DNA of 64,000 nucleotides from Bacillota bacterium (GCA_029549985.1 JAKPIB010000046.1:25801-89800); one strand, 5' to 3'. Positions 1-8,606 are shown, counted from the stretch's first letter. Notes: a model not told the origin generated them from the letters alone. Program-made: numbers and translations.

Positions 1-468
1 ATCAGGGGTACCTGTCTGACCCATGGCTATTATAACGATATGGAAAGGACCAGGGAGGTCTTTGTTCAAAACCCTTTGAACGATAAGTATCCGGAGCTCA
101 TATACAGGACCGGAGATCTGGGCCGTATCAATGAACGGGGCGAGCTGATATTCGTATCCCGCAAGGACTTTCAGATCAAGCATATGGGCCATCGCATAGA
201 GTTGGGTGAGATCGAAGCAAATGTGAATCTTATCGAGGGGGTACACAGTGCCTGCTGTGTATATGACAGAGAAAGCGCCATGATAGCGCTGTATTATGTA
301 GGAGAATTAAGCCCGGGAGATGTAGCGGCGATCCTCAAGCAAAAGCTGCCAAGGTATATGATGCCCAACATTATAGAAGCGCTTGACCGCATGCCGCTGA
401 CGACCAATGGGAAAATCGACAGGGCTTATCTTAAAGAATATACAGAGAATAAAAGGAAGAGGAGATAA
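1..468 (+). CDS. DltA-like amino-acid adenylation enzyme, C-terminal part
   Basis: Partial gene: the reading frame is open from the left edge, so only the last 155 residues are present. They form the C-terminal part of an ANL-superfamily adenylation domain. The YRTGDLG segment, the DFQIK..G.RIELGEIE hinge region and the C-terminal NGKIDR motif with its catalytic lysine are all visible. Such enzymes activate an amino or carboxylic acid with ATP and load it onto a carrier protein. A carrier-protein gene starts 3 bases after the stop and an MBOAT gene follows, so the likely role is D-alanine or other acyl loading for envelope polymer modification, as in the dlt system. The acid cannot be read, because the specificity pocket lies outside the window. 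Confidence 0.85.
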   Translation: MRGTCLTHGYYNDMERTREVFVQNPLNDKYPELIYRTGDLGRINERGELIFVSRKDFQIKHMGHRIELGEIEANVNLIEGVHSACCVYDRESAMIALYYVGELSPGDVAAILKQKLPRYMMPNIIEALDRMPLTTNGKIDRAYLKEYTENKRKRR

Positions 469-470
469 TC

Positions 471-701
471 ATGAATACATTACTGAGAATGCTTAAAGGG
501 CTGCACCCCGATGTAGACTTTGAAACCTGTGAAACTTTGATAGATGACAAGATACTGGATTCTTTTGATATCATAACTTTAGTAGCAGACATCAACTCCG
601 AGTTTGACGTAACCATACCTGCCGAAGAGATAATACCTGAAAACTTCAACTCAGCAAGGGCTTTGTATGCATTGATAGAACGTCTATCCAATGAGGACTG
701 A
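471..701 (+). CDS. Acyl/D-alanyl carrier protein, DltC-like
   Basis: A 76-residue acidic carrier protein preceded by GAGGAGA. The phosphopantetheine attachment serine is Ser31 in the sequence LDSFD, a slight variant of the usual DSL. Length and helical pattern fit DltC and other stand-alone acyl carriers. It should carry the acyl or aminoacyl group as a thioester from the upstream adenylation enzyme to the MBOAT membrane protein encoded next. The genes are nearly contiguous (2 bases from the upstream stop, 14 to the MBOAT), so one operon is likely. Confidence 0.85.
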   Translation: MNTLLRMLKGLHPDVDFETCETLIDDKILDSFDIITLVADINSEFDVTIPAEEIIPENFNSARALYALIERLSNED

Positions 702-715
702 CAGAGGAGGAGCCT

Positions 716-2305
716 ATGCTGTTTACATCTTACAGCTTCATTGCTTTCCTGGCTTTGCTCTTTACAGTATACTATCTGGTCCCCAGGCGTTTTCAATGGA
801 TGCTGCTGCTCTTTGCCAGCTACCTGTTCTATTTTATCGCAGGGCCTACCTATGTGATATATATATTTGTCACCACGCTTTCCACCTATCTGGTCAGCGT
901 GAAGCTGGAATCGCTGAACAAGGCCCAGTCTGCCTACCTGGCAGAACACAAGGACATGTCCAGGGAGGAGAAGAAGGAGTACAAGGCGTCTGTCAAATCA
1001 AAGCAGCGGAAATGGCTGGCCGCCTGCCTGCTGTTCAATTTTGGCATACTGGCGGTCGTTAAATACACCAATTTCGCGATTGCCAACATAAACGCCGTTA
1101 TAGGCGCATTTGGCGGCGGCACTCAGCTATCGTTCCTAAAGCTGGCCCTGCCCTTGGGAATATCCTTTTATACCTTCCAGACAATGGGATACATCATTGA
1201 TGTATATAGAGGAAAGCACCCTGCAGAAAGGAACTTTTTCAAGCTGGCATTATTCGTATCATTCTTTCCTCAGCTCATACAAGGCCCTATAAGCAGGTTC
1301 AGTGATCTGGCACAGACCTTGTACAAGGAGCATTCCTTCGACAGCAGGAACATAAGCTTTGGTATCCAGAGGATCCTATGGGGCTACTTCAAGAAGGTGG
1401 TCCTGGCAGACCGGATACTCGTTGCTGTAAACACCCTGATCAAGAATCCGGATACCTATCAGGGCGCATATGTACTGATCGGCATGTTGTTTTATGCATA
1501 CCAGCTCTATGCTGATTTCACCGGCGGCATAGATATTACGATAGGTATTGCCCAGGTACTTGGTATAGAAGTGAAAGAGAACTTCCACAGGCCGTACTTT
1601 TCCAAGAACATTGTAGAGTACTGGAGAAGATGGCATATTACCATGGGGACATGGTTCAGGGATTATCTTTTCTACCCCCTTTCGGTAAGTAAGCCTATGC
1701 TGAACATATCCAAGCATTCGAGGCGTTTGTTCGGCGAAGCCTTGGGCAAGCGAATACCGGTGTACCTGTCTACGTTCATTGTATGGTTTGCAACGGGCAT
1801 ATGGCATGGAGCAAGCTGGAATTTCATAGTATGGGGGCTCATGAACTGCGTCGTTATCCTGATCTCCCAGGAGCTCAAGCCCTTTTATGACTGGTTCCAT
1901 TCCAGGTTCAACGTAGCCGGCAAGTTATATTTCAAAGTTTTTCAGATCGTACGCACGGTTTTGCTCATGAGCTCGATCAGGATGTTCGATTGCTACAGGG
2001 ATGTACCAATGACCTTCAGGATGTTTGGTACGATATTTACAAGGTTCAGTTTCAAACCGTTTTTTGATGGTTCACTCCTAAAGCTAGGACTGGATTTGTC
2101 TGACTATATTGTGCTTTTGGCCGGCCTGATCGTTCTGACGATAGTCAGTGTAAGCCAGGCCAGAGGCAGTGTTAGACGCCAGCTGGAGAAAAAGCCTGTG
2201 TTGGTAAGGTATGCTGCCTATTACGCGCTCATACTATCCATATTGGTTCTGGGTGCATACGGAGTAGGGTATGATTCATCCCAGTTCATATACAATCAGT
2301 TTTAG
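716..2305 (+). CDS. MBOAT family O-acyltransferase, DltB-like
   Basis: A 529-residue polytopic membrane protein of the MBOAT family, with start chosen after GAGGAGG. The two family hallmarks are present: the WRRWHITMGTWFRDYLFYPL block (His near residue 306) and the catalytic His in GIWHGASWNFIVWG (near residue 364). Family members such as DltB, AlgI and PatA move an acyl group across or onto the outer face of the membrane. In this operon it would take the group from the carrier protein and transfer it to an envelope acceptor or to the downstream SGNH protein. It is longer than typical DltB (about 400) and closer to AlgI/PatA in length. The exact acceptor is unknown. Confidence 0.9.
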   Translation: MLFTSYSFIAFLALLFTVYYLVPRRFQWMLLLFASYLFYFIAGPTYVIYIFVTTLSTYLVSVKLESLNKAQSAYLAEHKDMSREEKKEYKASVKSKQRKWLAACLLFNFGILAVVKYTNFAIANINAVIGAFGGGTQLSFLKLALPLGISFYTFQTMGYIIDVYRGKHPAERNFFKLALFVSFFPQLIQGPISRFSDLAQTLYKEHSFDSRNISFGIQRILWGYFKKVVLADRILVAVNTLIKNPDTYQGAYVLIGMLFYAYQLYADFTGGIDITIGIAQVLGIEVKENFHRPYFSKNIVEYWRRWHITMGTWFRDYLFYPLSVSKPMLNISKHSRRLFGEALGKRIPVYLSTFIVWFATGIWHGASWNFIVWGLMNCVVILISQELKPFYDWFHSRFNVAGKLYFKVFQIVRTVLLMSSIRMFDCYRDVPMTFRMFGTIFTRFSFKPFFDGSLLKLGLDLSDYIVLLAGLIVLTIVSVSQARGSVRRQLEKKPVLVRYAAYYALILSILVLGAYGVGYDSSQFIYNQF

Positions 2306-2311
2306 GAGGAC

Positions 2312-3391
2312 ATGATGAAAAAAAGGAAACTGATTATAAACATCACGGCTGTATGCTTGCTGATCATAAGCCTGCTTTTGCTTCAGAGGCTGCTTATGCC
2401 CAAATATGTCTCTGCAATAGTTGAAGGCTCGCTTATAGAAGAGTATTACCAGGAGACCACCGGACATGATGTCATATTTGTTGGAGACTGTGAAGTATAT
2501 GAAAGCTTCTCACCGATCACTTTGTGGGAGAATTATGGCATAACCAGCTATATCAGGGGGAGTGCCCAGCAGCTCATATGGCAGTCCTATTACCTGCTTG
2601 AAGAAACTCTGCAATATGAAAAACCTGAAGTCGTGGTCTTCAATGTGCTGGCAATGAAATATGACAAGCCGCAGAAAGAGGAGTACAACAGGCTCACACT
2701 GGATGGCATGAGACTGTCTCCCATAAAAATAAAGGCCATCCAGGCATCTATGACCGAGAAGGAAAACCTGATCGACTATATTTTCCCTATATTAAGGTAC
2801 CATTCAAGGTGGGATGAGCTGACAGCCGAAGACTTTCAATATATGTTCAAGAAGAAAAAGCTCTTCCATAACGGGTATTACATGAGAGTGGATGTAAGGC
2901 CCGTCACTACCGTACCAGAGGGAAGAAAGCTGGCAAATTATCGATTCGGGGACAACGCCTATTATTATCTTGATAAGATGGTGGACCTATGCAGGGACAA
3001 TGATATTGACCTTGTCCTGGTAAAGGCACCCAGCCTGTATCCGTACTGGTATGATGAGTGGGAGGCTCAGATTGAGGAATATGCAGCAAAGCACGATTTA
3101 CTGTACATTAATTTCCTGGAGCTTATAGATGAGATCGGGATCGATTTCAATACAGACACCTATGACGGCGGCCTTCACATGAACCTGTCGGGAGCGGAAA
3201 AGCTCTCGGTGTACCTCGGCAAGGTCCTTGCAGAGAACTATGGCCTGAAGGACCACAGAAATGACGATGTCTACAAGGAAGTCTGGGAGGAGAAGGTGGA
3301 TTTCTACTATGACATGAAAGCTCAGCAGTACTATGAGCTGGAGAAGTACGGGTACCTGAAAAGCTTTGGAGCAAAACCTCCAACCAGCTGA
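2312..3391 (+). CDS. SGNH/DltD-like membrane-anchored protein with Cys in the nucleophile position
   Basis: A 359-residue protein with a single N-terminal membrane anchor (residues 8-26) and an extracellular domain resembling DltD/AlgX-type SGNH proteins. The first block, normally G-x-S, reads VGDCEVY, placing Cys60 where the serine nucleophile is expected. The C-terminal block is DGGLHMN (Asp285, His289), followed by a GAEKL helix as in the family. Its place directly behind the MBOAT gene (6 bases) suggests the last transfer step of the acylation pathway outside the cell. A second ATG lies at 2315; either could be used, and both follow TAGGAGG. Function is inferred from family and context. 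Confidence 0.7.
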   Translation: MMKKRKLIINITAVCLLIISLLLLQRLLMPKYVSAIVEGSLIEEYYQETTGHDVIFVGDCEVYESFSPITLWENYGITSYIRGSAQQLIWQSYYLLEETLQYEKPEVVVFNVLAMKYDKPQKEEYNRLTLDGMRLSPIKIKAIQASMTEKENLIDYIFPILRYHSRWDELTAEDFQYMFKKKKLFHNGYYMRVDVRPVTTVPEGRKLANYRFGDNAYYYLDKMVDLCRDNDIDLVLVKAPSLYPYWYDEWEAQIEEYAAKHDLLYINFLELIDEIGIDFNTDTYDGGLHMNLSGAEKLSVYLGKVLAENYGLKDHRNDDVYKEVWEEKVDFYYDMKAQQYYELEKYGYLKSFGAKPPTS

Positions 3392-3433
3392 TTTGACATA
3401 AACCGTTCAAATTTAAGAAAGAGGGTAGAAGGA

Positions 3434-3961
3434 ATGAAGAAGATCATATCTATCATGTTATTGCTGGCCTTGCTTGTGGCAGGATGCGCAGGCGGCGCCG
3501 CGGGGAACAACAATGATAACAATAATGGCGACAAGAATTACAACGGCAACGGGAAGGTAGACGGATATGTATTTGAAACAGGCGGTGCCGTCATAGCTAT
3601 GAATGCAGAGGTAGCTCCAATAGTTGAAAAGCTGGGTGAGCCTCTGGAGTATTTTGAAGCCGAAAGCTGTGCTTTCCAGGGTATGGAGAAGATATACACT
3701 TACAGCGGCTTCGAGATAAAAACCTATGAGATCGACGGTGTCGACTGTGTGCTGTCAGTCACGCTGCTTGATGATTCGGTCAAGACTAAAGAAGGGATAT
3801 ACTTGTCCTCATCCCTCACTGACGTGCTCGAAGCTTATGGCGATGACTATACGGAAGGCTTTGGCTTGTATACCTATACGAAAGGCAACTCTGAGCTCTC
3901 TTTCCTGGTTGAGAACGATGAAGTGGTATCTATAGAATATAAGGCACGGACAGAAGAGTAA
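3434..3961 (+). CDS. Hypothetical lipoprotein, last gene of the dlt-like operon
   Basis: A 175-residue predicted lipoprotein. Residues 1-17 form a signal peptide ending in the lipobox LVAGC with acylated Cys18, followed by a low-complexity Asn/Asp/Gly linker (about residues 24-40). The mature part is a compact beta-rich domain with two cysteines (in ESCAF and VDCVL) and no family motif I can name with certainty. It sits 42 bases after the SGNH gene and before a strong terminator, so it probably belongs to the same operon. A role at the outer membrane face alongside the acylation machinery is only an inference from position. Confidence 0.7.
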   Translation: MKKIISIMLLLALLVAGCAGGAAGNNNDNNNGDKNYNGNGKVDGYVFETGGAVIAMNAEVAPIVEKLGEPLEYFEAESCAFQGMEKIYTYSGFEIKTYEIDGVDCVLSVTLLDDSVKTKEGIYLSSSLTDVLEAYGDDYTEGFGLYTYTKGNSELSFLVENDEVVSIEYKARTEE

Positions 3962-3996
3962 ATCAAAGTGACAGAGCAAATCAGCCAAATAAAGCA

Positions 3997-4026
3997 TAGC
4001 CCCCTGTTGTACAGGGGGCTATTTTT
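3997..4026 (+). terminator. Intrinsic terminator of the dlt-like operon
   Basis: Nine-base-pair stem AGCCCCCTG/CAGGGGGCT with a 5-base loop followed by ATTTTTAG. It ends the rightward operon and lies between it and the convergent pckG gene. Confidence 0.85.
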
Positions 4027-4050
4027 AGCTTGCTTTCAATGTTTTTGCAT

Positions 4051-5889
4051 TTACTTCACAAGGCTCAACGGGGATATCTCGTCACCATAGACTTCGCGTG
4101 CTTTCTCCAGCCTTTCGATCTGCTGGGCCAGCTCATTGTTGAATGCCTCGGGCATTTCGAGCCTGCTGAAGATCTTGGTCATCCTGTCCATCTTCTCAAG
4201 ATATTTATCTACCCTGATGGTGAACTGCTCTACATACTCTTCCAGGGTGTAATCCTTGTTGAGGTGTTCCTTGAACAGGACCTTCAGGTCTTCATACTTG
4301 GGGATCCTGCCGATAGGTGTCTCTATAGCATCAAAGTCACCGTGGATTCGGCCTTCAGCCCATAGGATCCAGACCTTCTTGTCAAGCTTGCCGTTGAGGT
4401 ATTTGCCGTTTTTGCCTTTCAGGAAGTAGTTGGTGGCAAATACTGCCGGCGGCTTTTCAAGGCCGGCACCGAACTTCAAGTGGTTTTCAACATAGGTGCC
4501 AAGCGGAACAGTCACGAAGTCCAGATTGGCCATAGGATCATGATGGCGTACGCCTTCAGCTCCCAGTGTAGCAGCTGTGGTTTCTGATTCTACGGTCGCT
4601 CCGACAAAGACACCGTGAGCCCAGTTGAGTGATTCGGCTATCGGTACGGTAGTATCCGAGTCTCTGCCGCCGTATACTATAGCCTGGACATTGACACCCG
4701 AAGGATCATTTACCTTTTCATCGGCATTCTTAAGCTCATTGATTGCTATTGTGTATCTTGCATTCTTGTGGGCGTAGTTTATTTCCTTGCCTTTGTCGTC
4801 TTTCTTGCCCTTATACCAATAGCCGGAGTAGTTTATTCCCTCATCCGGCACTTCCATACCCATACCCAGCCAGTAGGGCTTGCCGTCGTTGACCAATACG
4901 TTCGAGAATATGACTTCTCTTGGTGTTGTCAGTGCTTCATAAATGAGCGGGTCGTCTTCCGGATTCACATCCTGGATGATTCCAAAAATACCCTTTTCAA
5001 CGTTTACACCCATCATCTTGCCGTCGATGTTCTTAAGGTATGCTATATCATCACCTACGATAGTCTGGCCGGGCAGCATGGCAGTGCTAGTTTTACCGCA
5101 TGCGCTGGGGAAGGCACCGGCAAAATAGGTGACCCGGCCGGGTTTGCCATGTACTCCCATGAGGAACATATGCTCTGCCAGCCAGCCTTCTCTGTTGGCT
5201 TTCTGTATAGCCAGCCTGAAGGCAAGCTTCTTAAGACCTACGCTATTGCCGGCATACTGGTTGTTGACAGTGTAGACTCTGTTGTCTACAAGGTCGATAA
5301 ATATGCGGCGCTTGTCGATATTGGCTGTCTTACCGTTTTCAAGCTTTCCTGCAGAGTGCAGGAAGAAGAAAAAGTCATCGGAGCCCTTGAGCCTCTTGAA
5401 TTCTTCGTATCCAGTCCTGTAAAGGATCTCTTCACTGTGGACGACATAAGCAGAGTCGGTTATCTGCATAGCCCTCAGAGAGAAGGGGGAGTTGGTCGGG
5501 CCCAGGCAGAAAAAGGCTACGAGCATCTCCTTGCCTTCCATGATCCCGTCCATTATTTCAGTGATCTCAGCAATCCCATCAGGCTGGAGCATTGTGTTGA
5601 CATCGATGCCCCAGTCCACCTTTTCTTTGACAAGGTACCGGGTGTTGGCCTTGTCTCTGCCTTGGTCATTGATACCGTCGAAGTGGACAGTATGGCCTTC
5701 CATTTTGAGCTTCATTTCTTCTTTATTATCGAGTGCCAGTCGCTTAACATATCGGATGTCCTCTTCTGAGTCGGTTATGACCGTGACCTTTGCAGGTTTG
5801 CAGAGTTCGATGGCTTCGTATAAGTAGTCCATGACTTTCTTGTTGCCGAGCTGTTCGAGTTTTTTCAGATTTTTCTCGTCAATTAACAT
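4051..5889 (-). CDS. pckG: Phosphoenolpyruvate carboxykinase (GTP)
   Basis: A 612-residue GTP-dependent PEP carboxykinase (EC 4.1.1.32), interconverting oxaloacetate + GTP and PEP + CO2 + GDP. The family P-loop FPSACGKTS lies at residues 260-268 with the reactive Cys264. The downstream VGDDIAYL and VNPE segments and full length also match the GTP class rather than the ATP class. In an anaerobe it may work for gluconeogenesis or in the anaplerotic direction. Start is supported by AGGAGG 7 bases upstream of ATG at 5889. It is monocistronic and transcribed away from the ABC operon at 6200; the 310-base divergent region carries its promoter and an unusual inverted repeat. Confidence 0.95.
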   Translation of the reverse strand: MLIDEKNLKKLEQLGNKKVMDYLYEAIELCKPAKVTVITDSEEDIRYVKRLALDNKEEMKLKMEGHTVHFDGINDQGRDKANTRYLVKEKVDWGIDVNTMLQPDGIAEITEIMDGIMEGKEMLVAFFCLGPTNSPFSLRAMQITDSAYVVHSEEILYRTGYEEFKRLKGSDDFFFFLHSAGKLENGKTANIDKRRIFIDLVDNRVYTVNNQYAGNSVGLKKLAFRLAIQKANREGWLAEHMFLMGVHGKPGRVTYFAGAFPSACGKTSTAMLPGQTIVGDDIAYLKNIDGKMMGVNVEKGIFGIIQDVNPEDDPLIYEALTTPREVIFSNVLVNDGKPYWLGMGMEVPDEGINYSGYWYKGKKDDKGKEINYAHKNARYTIAINELKNADEKVNDPSGVNVQAIVYGGRDSDTTVPIAESLNWAHGVFVGATVESETTAATLGAEGVRHHDPMANLDFVTVPLGTYVENHLKFGAGLEKPPAVFATNYFLKGKNGKYLNGKLDKKVWILWAEGRIHGDFDAIETPIGRIPKYEDLKVLFKEHLNKDYTLEEYVEQFTIRVDKYLEKMDRMTKIFSRLEMPEAFNNELAQQIERLEKAREVYGDEISPLSLVK

Positions 5890-5939
5890 GTACGAACCTC
5901 CTCTAGTTATTGTTACGTTTGCCAGGCATTATATGTTAT

Positions 5940-5980
5940 ATTTTGCATACTTGAGCTCATACAACCAACATATGCAAAAT
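5940..5980. repeat. Interrupted perfect inverted repeat upstream of pckG
   Basis: ATTTTGCATA (5940-5949) and TATGCAAAAT (5971-5980) are perfect 10-base inverted arms with centres about 31 bases apart (three helical turns). It lies between the probable pckG promoter (6015-6042) and the gene, so it could be an operator read by a dimer of dimers or a DNA loop. The protein is unknown. Confidence 0.5.
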
Positions 5981-6014
5981 TATAGAATAGTGCCCGTTAA
6001 TCAATTTGTCATCT

Positions 6015-6042
6015 ATTATACTATAAATAATTTCCTCTGCAA
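6015..6042 (-). promoter_or_regulatory. Probable sigma-A promoter of pckG
   Basis: On the minus strand, TTGCAG (6042-6037), a 16-base spacer and a perfect TATAAT (6020-6015). The leader to the pckG ATG would be about 120 bases and contains the 5940-5980 inverted repeat. A second TATAAT (5984-5979) overlaps the repeat but has a poor -35 spacing. Confidence 0.5.
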
Positions 6043-6100
6043 AGACAAAATATAAGAATTTCGTTAAAAATTTAACCAACTTGATACTTTGTTATTGGCC

Positions 6101-6145
6101 TTGTTTACTTTACACCCTGCTTATAATATACTTTTTGTATAAGCA
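6101..6145 (+). promoter_or_regulatory. Possible promoter/operator of the ABC importer operon
   Basis: TATAAT at 6122-6127 with a weak TTGTTT (6101-6106) at 15 bases. The -10 lies in an inverted repeat TGCTTATA (6118-6125)/TATAAGCA (6138-6145) with a 12-base spacer. The overlap suggests repressor control, but the -35 is poor. Confidence 0.35.
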
Positions 6146-6199
6146 AGGACTTAAAGGTACATTGCTTTGGATGGTACGTATAAACAGGGGGGACTTTGA

Positions 6200-7111
6200 A
6201 TGAAAACATTGAGAATGGTGACAGCGGGCATGATTGCTGCTGCATGCCTTATCGTAGCGGGATGTGCTCCTCAGGGCAGGCAGGCTGATATGTCGCTGAA
6301 GATAGGACTGATGCCGGCAGTAGACGCAGCAACTTTTTTACTGGCAGAAAAGAAGGGATATTTTGAAGAACAAGGCCTCGATGTTGAGCTTATCTTATTC
6401 AACAGCGGCCAGGACAGGCAAAGCGCCCTGCAGACAAACGCAGTGGATGGCGTGATGACTGATTTGATAGCCATAGCGACCAATGTGGACGGCGGGTTCG
6501 ATATAAAGGCCACTACAATGACCAACGGTGTTTTCCCGGTGCTTATCAAGCCCGGCAGCGAAGCAAAGCAGGCGGTCAAAGTCGGCATGATGGAGGTAAG
6601 CGTGACGAATTTTCTCATTGACCAGTGGCTGGGAGACAAGTACAAAATCGAAAAGGTGTACATAAACGACATACCTACCAGGCTTGCTGCGATAGTGAGC
6701 GGCGAACTGGACATGGGCTCTTTCCCTGAGCCCGTAGCGTCCATGGGAGTGTTGCAGGGCCTGGAGAAAAAGAATTATGAATATGAGGACGGAAACTGCC
6801 CTGACGTAATGGCCTTTACCGGGACTGCCCTGAAGAACAAGGACAAGGCTATCGAGCTGTTCCATAAGGCATACAACAAAGCTATTGAAGATATCAATAG
6901 CAATGACAGCGAAGCCAGAGACATCCTTTTGGAGAAGATACCGAACCTGAATCCTGCTATAAAGGATGATATCATAATGCCTGAGTTTACCCCATGCAAG
7001 CTGCAGGATGATGACTATATCAGGCAGATCATAGAATGGACCGAAAAGGTGATGAACAAGGATATGAACGTTGAGCCAGAGGATCTGGTAGAAAGAAAGT
7101 ATGTTGACTGA
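6200..7111 (+). CDS. ABC transporter substrate-binding lipoprotein, NMT1/SsuA-like
   Basis: A 303-residue lipoprotein with lipobox LIVAGC (Cys22), followed by a periplasmic-binding fold of the NMT1/SsuA/ThiY group. The N-terminal phrases LKIGLMPAVDAATFLLAEKKGYFEEQGLDVEL and the later GELDMGSFPEP are typical of this group, which binds aromatic sulfonates, nitrate, bicarbonate or thiamine pyrimidine precursors. The ligand cannot be read from sequence. RBS GGGGGG lies 7 bases upstream of the ATG. The stop overlaps the ATG of the ATPase by one base, so the three genes are coupled. Confidence 0.88.
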   Translation: MKTLRMVTAGMIAAACLIVAGCAPQGRQADMSLKIGLMPAVDAATFLLAEKKGYFEEQGLDVELILFNSGQDRQSALQTNAVDGVMTDLIAIATNVDGGFDIKATTMTNGVFPVLIKPGSEAKQAVKVGMMEVSVTNFLIDQWLGDKYKIEKVYINDIPTRLAAIVSGELDMGSFPEPVASMGVLQGLEKKNYEYEDGNCPDVMAFTGTALKNKDKAIELFHKAYNKAIEDINSNDSEARDILLEKIPNLNPAIKDDIIMPEFTPCKLQDDDYIRQIIEWTEKVMNKDMNVEPEDLVERKYVD

Positions 7112-7844
7112 TGATAGACATAGAGGCTCTGTATTACAGCTATGACAATGAGTCGGTCCTCAAAGGGTTGGACCTGCACATTGACGCGAGGTCGACCTGC
7201 GCTGTCATCGGCCCGTCAGGCTGCGGGAAGACCACCCTGCTCTATTGCCTGGCAGGACTGCTGAAGCCCAGCAGCGGCAGAGTGATGATAAATGGGGAAG
7301 AGGTAAAGGATATCCGCATGAAGACAGGGGTCATCCTCCAAACCAACGGCCTGCTCCCGTGGAAGAGGGTATGGGCCAATACAGCTCTGGGAATGAGGGC
7401 CAGGGGCTTCGACAAGGCCGAGATCCAGAAACGGGTGACCGACGTTCTAAAGGAGTTGGATATGCTCTCCCACAAGGACAAGTTCCCGGCCCAGCTCAGC
7501 GGCGGGCAAAGGCAGGGGTAGCCATTGCAAGGACCCTGGTGACCGAGCCCGATTTAATGCTCCTCGATGAAGCCACTGCTGCTCTGGATGCGATCACAAA
7601 GGAGCACCTTCAGAACCTCCTGCTTCGTATATATTATCAGTATCCGATAACGATGGTGCTCGTCACTCACAGCATAGAGGAAGCGGTGTTCCTGGGGCAG
7701 AGCATTGTCATCATGGGAGAGGGTCGTATTAAACACAGGATAGAAAATCCCTACTTCGGCGACAAGGATATAAGGTCGAAGCTGGAGTTCTATTCGATAT
7801 GCACGGAGGTCAGAAAGCGATTGGCGGAAGGCGGTGTATTGTGA
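7111..7844 (+). pseudogene. ABC transporter ATPase, SsuB-like, frameshifted in the signature motif
   Basis: The first frame gives 136 residues with Walker A GPSGCGKTT (residues 34-42) and the Q-loop (VILQTNG). It then ends at TAG 7519 immediately after LSGGQRQG. The second half (VAIARTLVTEPDLMLLDEATAALD, switch His in VTHSIEEA) continues in the next frame to 7844. Adding one base after 7515 restores the canonical LSGGQRQRVAIARTL, so a one-base deletion is the simplest explanation, giving a 244-residue protein. It is either a true inactivation or a sequencing/assembly error in the G-run GGGG (7515-7518). The intact neighbouring transporter genes argue mildly for error or very recent loss. Confidence 0.85.
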
Positions 7845-8605
7845 AGGCGCTTCTGAGTTTAGGCTCGAACAGAATAGTGAGGGGCATTTTGCTGGTGCTG
7901 GCCGCATGGTACGGGCTGCATTTCGCTGTTGGTTCCAACATCATCCCTTCACCACATGCCACCTTGGCCGCATTATACAGACTGGTGAAAAACGGGCTCC
8001 TGCTTCACATGCTCTACAGCCTGTACAGGATCGCGGCTGCAGTAAGCCTGGCTATCCTGGCAGGTGCCCCCTTAGGCCTGTGGACAGGGCTGAGTCAAAG
8101 AGCAGATACTATATTGTCACCGGTTATATATATTTTGTATCCCGTTCCCAAGGCAGCCATGTTGCCTGTATTGATGCTGCTGCTCGGTCTGGGTGATCTG
8201 TCTAAGATAGTGCTCATCATCACCATCATAGTTTTTCAGATCCTTATCGCCGTGAGAGATGGGGTCAGGGAGATCCCCGGAGACCAGCGGATGTCAGTCA
8301 GATCTCTAGGGCTCAATCGCAAACAAACCTATTTACATCTGGTCTTGCCGGCTGTCCTTCCCAAGCTTGTATCAGCCCTGCGCATCTGTGTGGGGATCAG
8401 CTTTTCGATACTGTTTTTTGCGGAAAACTTTGCTACCAACTATGGTGTCGGCTATTTCATCATGAACAGCTGGACCATGGTGAACTATACTGATATGTTT
8501 GCGGGCATAACTGCCCTAAGCCTGATGGGGATAGTGCTTTTCCTGCTTATAGACAAGGCAGAGCGCAAGCTCTGCCCATGGGTGTTTCTTAATGATAGCA
8601 AGTAG
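7841..8605 (+). CDS. ABC transporter permease, SsuC-like
   Basis: A 254-residue integral membrane permease of the BPD_transp_1 family. The EAA-like loop (DGVREIPGDQRMSVRSLGLNRKQTYLHLVLPAVLPKLVSALRICVG) contacts the ATPase and matches nitrate/sulfonate/taurine importers. Start chosen as GTG 7841, which overlaps the ATPase stop in GTGA; the longer in-frame ATG at 7799 lies inside the ATPase gene. It partners the binding protein at 6200. It ends one base before the stop codon of the convergent C69 gene. Confidence 0.88.
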   Translation: MKALLSLGSNRIVRGILLVLAAWYGLHFAVGSNIIPSPHATLAALYRLVKNGLLLHMLYSLYRIAAAVSLAILAGAPLGLWTGLSQRADTILSPVIYILYPVPKAAMLPVLMLLLGLGDLSKIVLIITIIVFQILIAVRDGVREIPGDQRMSVRSLGLNRKQTYLHLVLPAVLPKLVSALRICVGISFSILFFAENFATNYGVGYFIMNSWTMVNYTDMFAGITALSLMGIVLFLLIDKAERKLCPWVFLNDSK

Positions 8606-8606
8606 A

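Noticed and set aside
4768..5769. Long open frame (333 codons) on the plus strand opposite pckG
   Set aside because: It is fully antisense to a highly conserved enzyme, has no family motif or RBS, and its composition (Val/Leu/Phe-rich, many His) is typical of a shadow frame.
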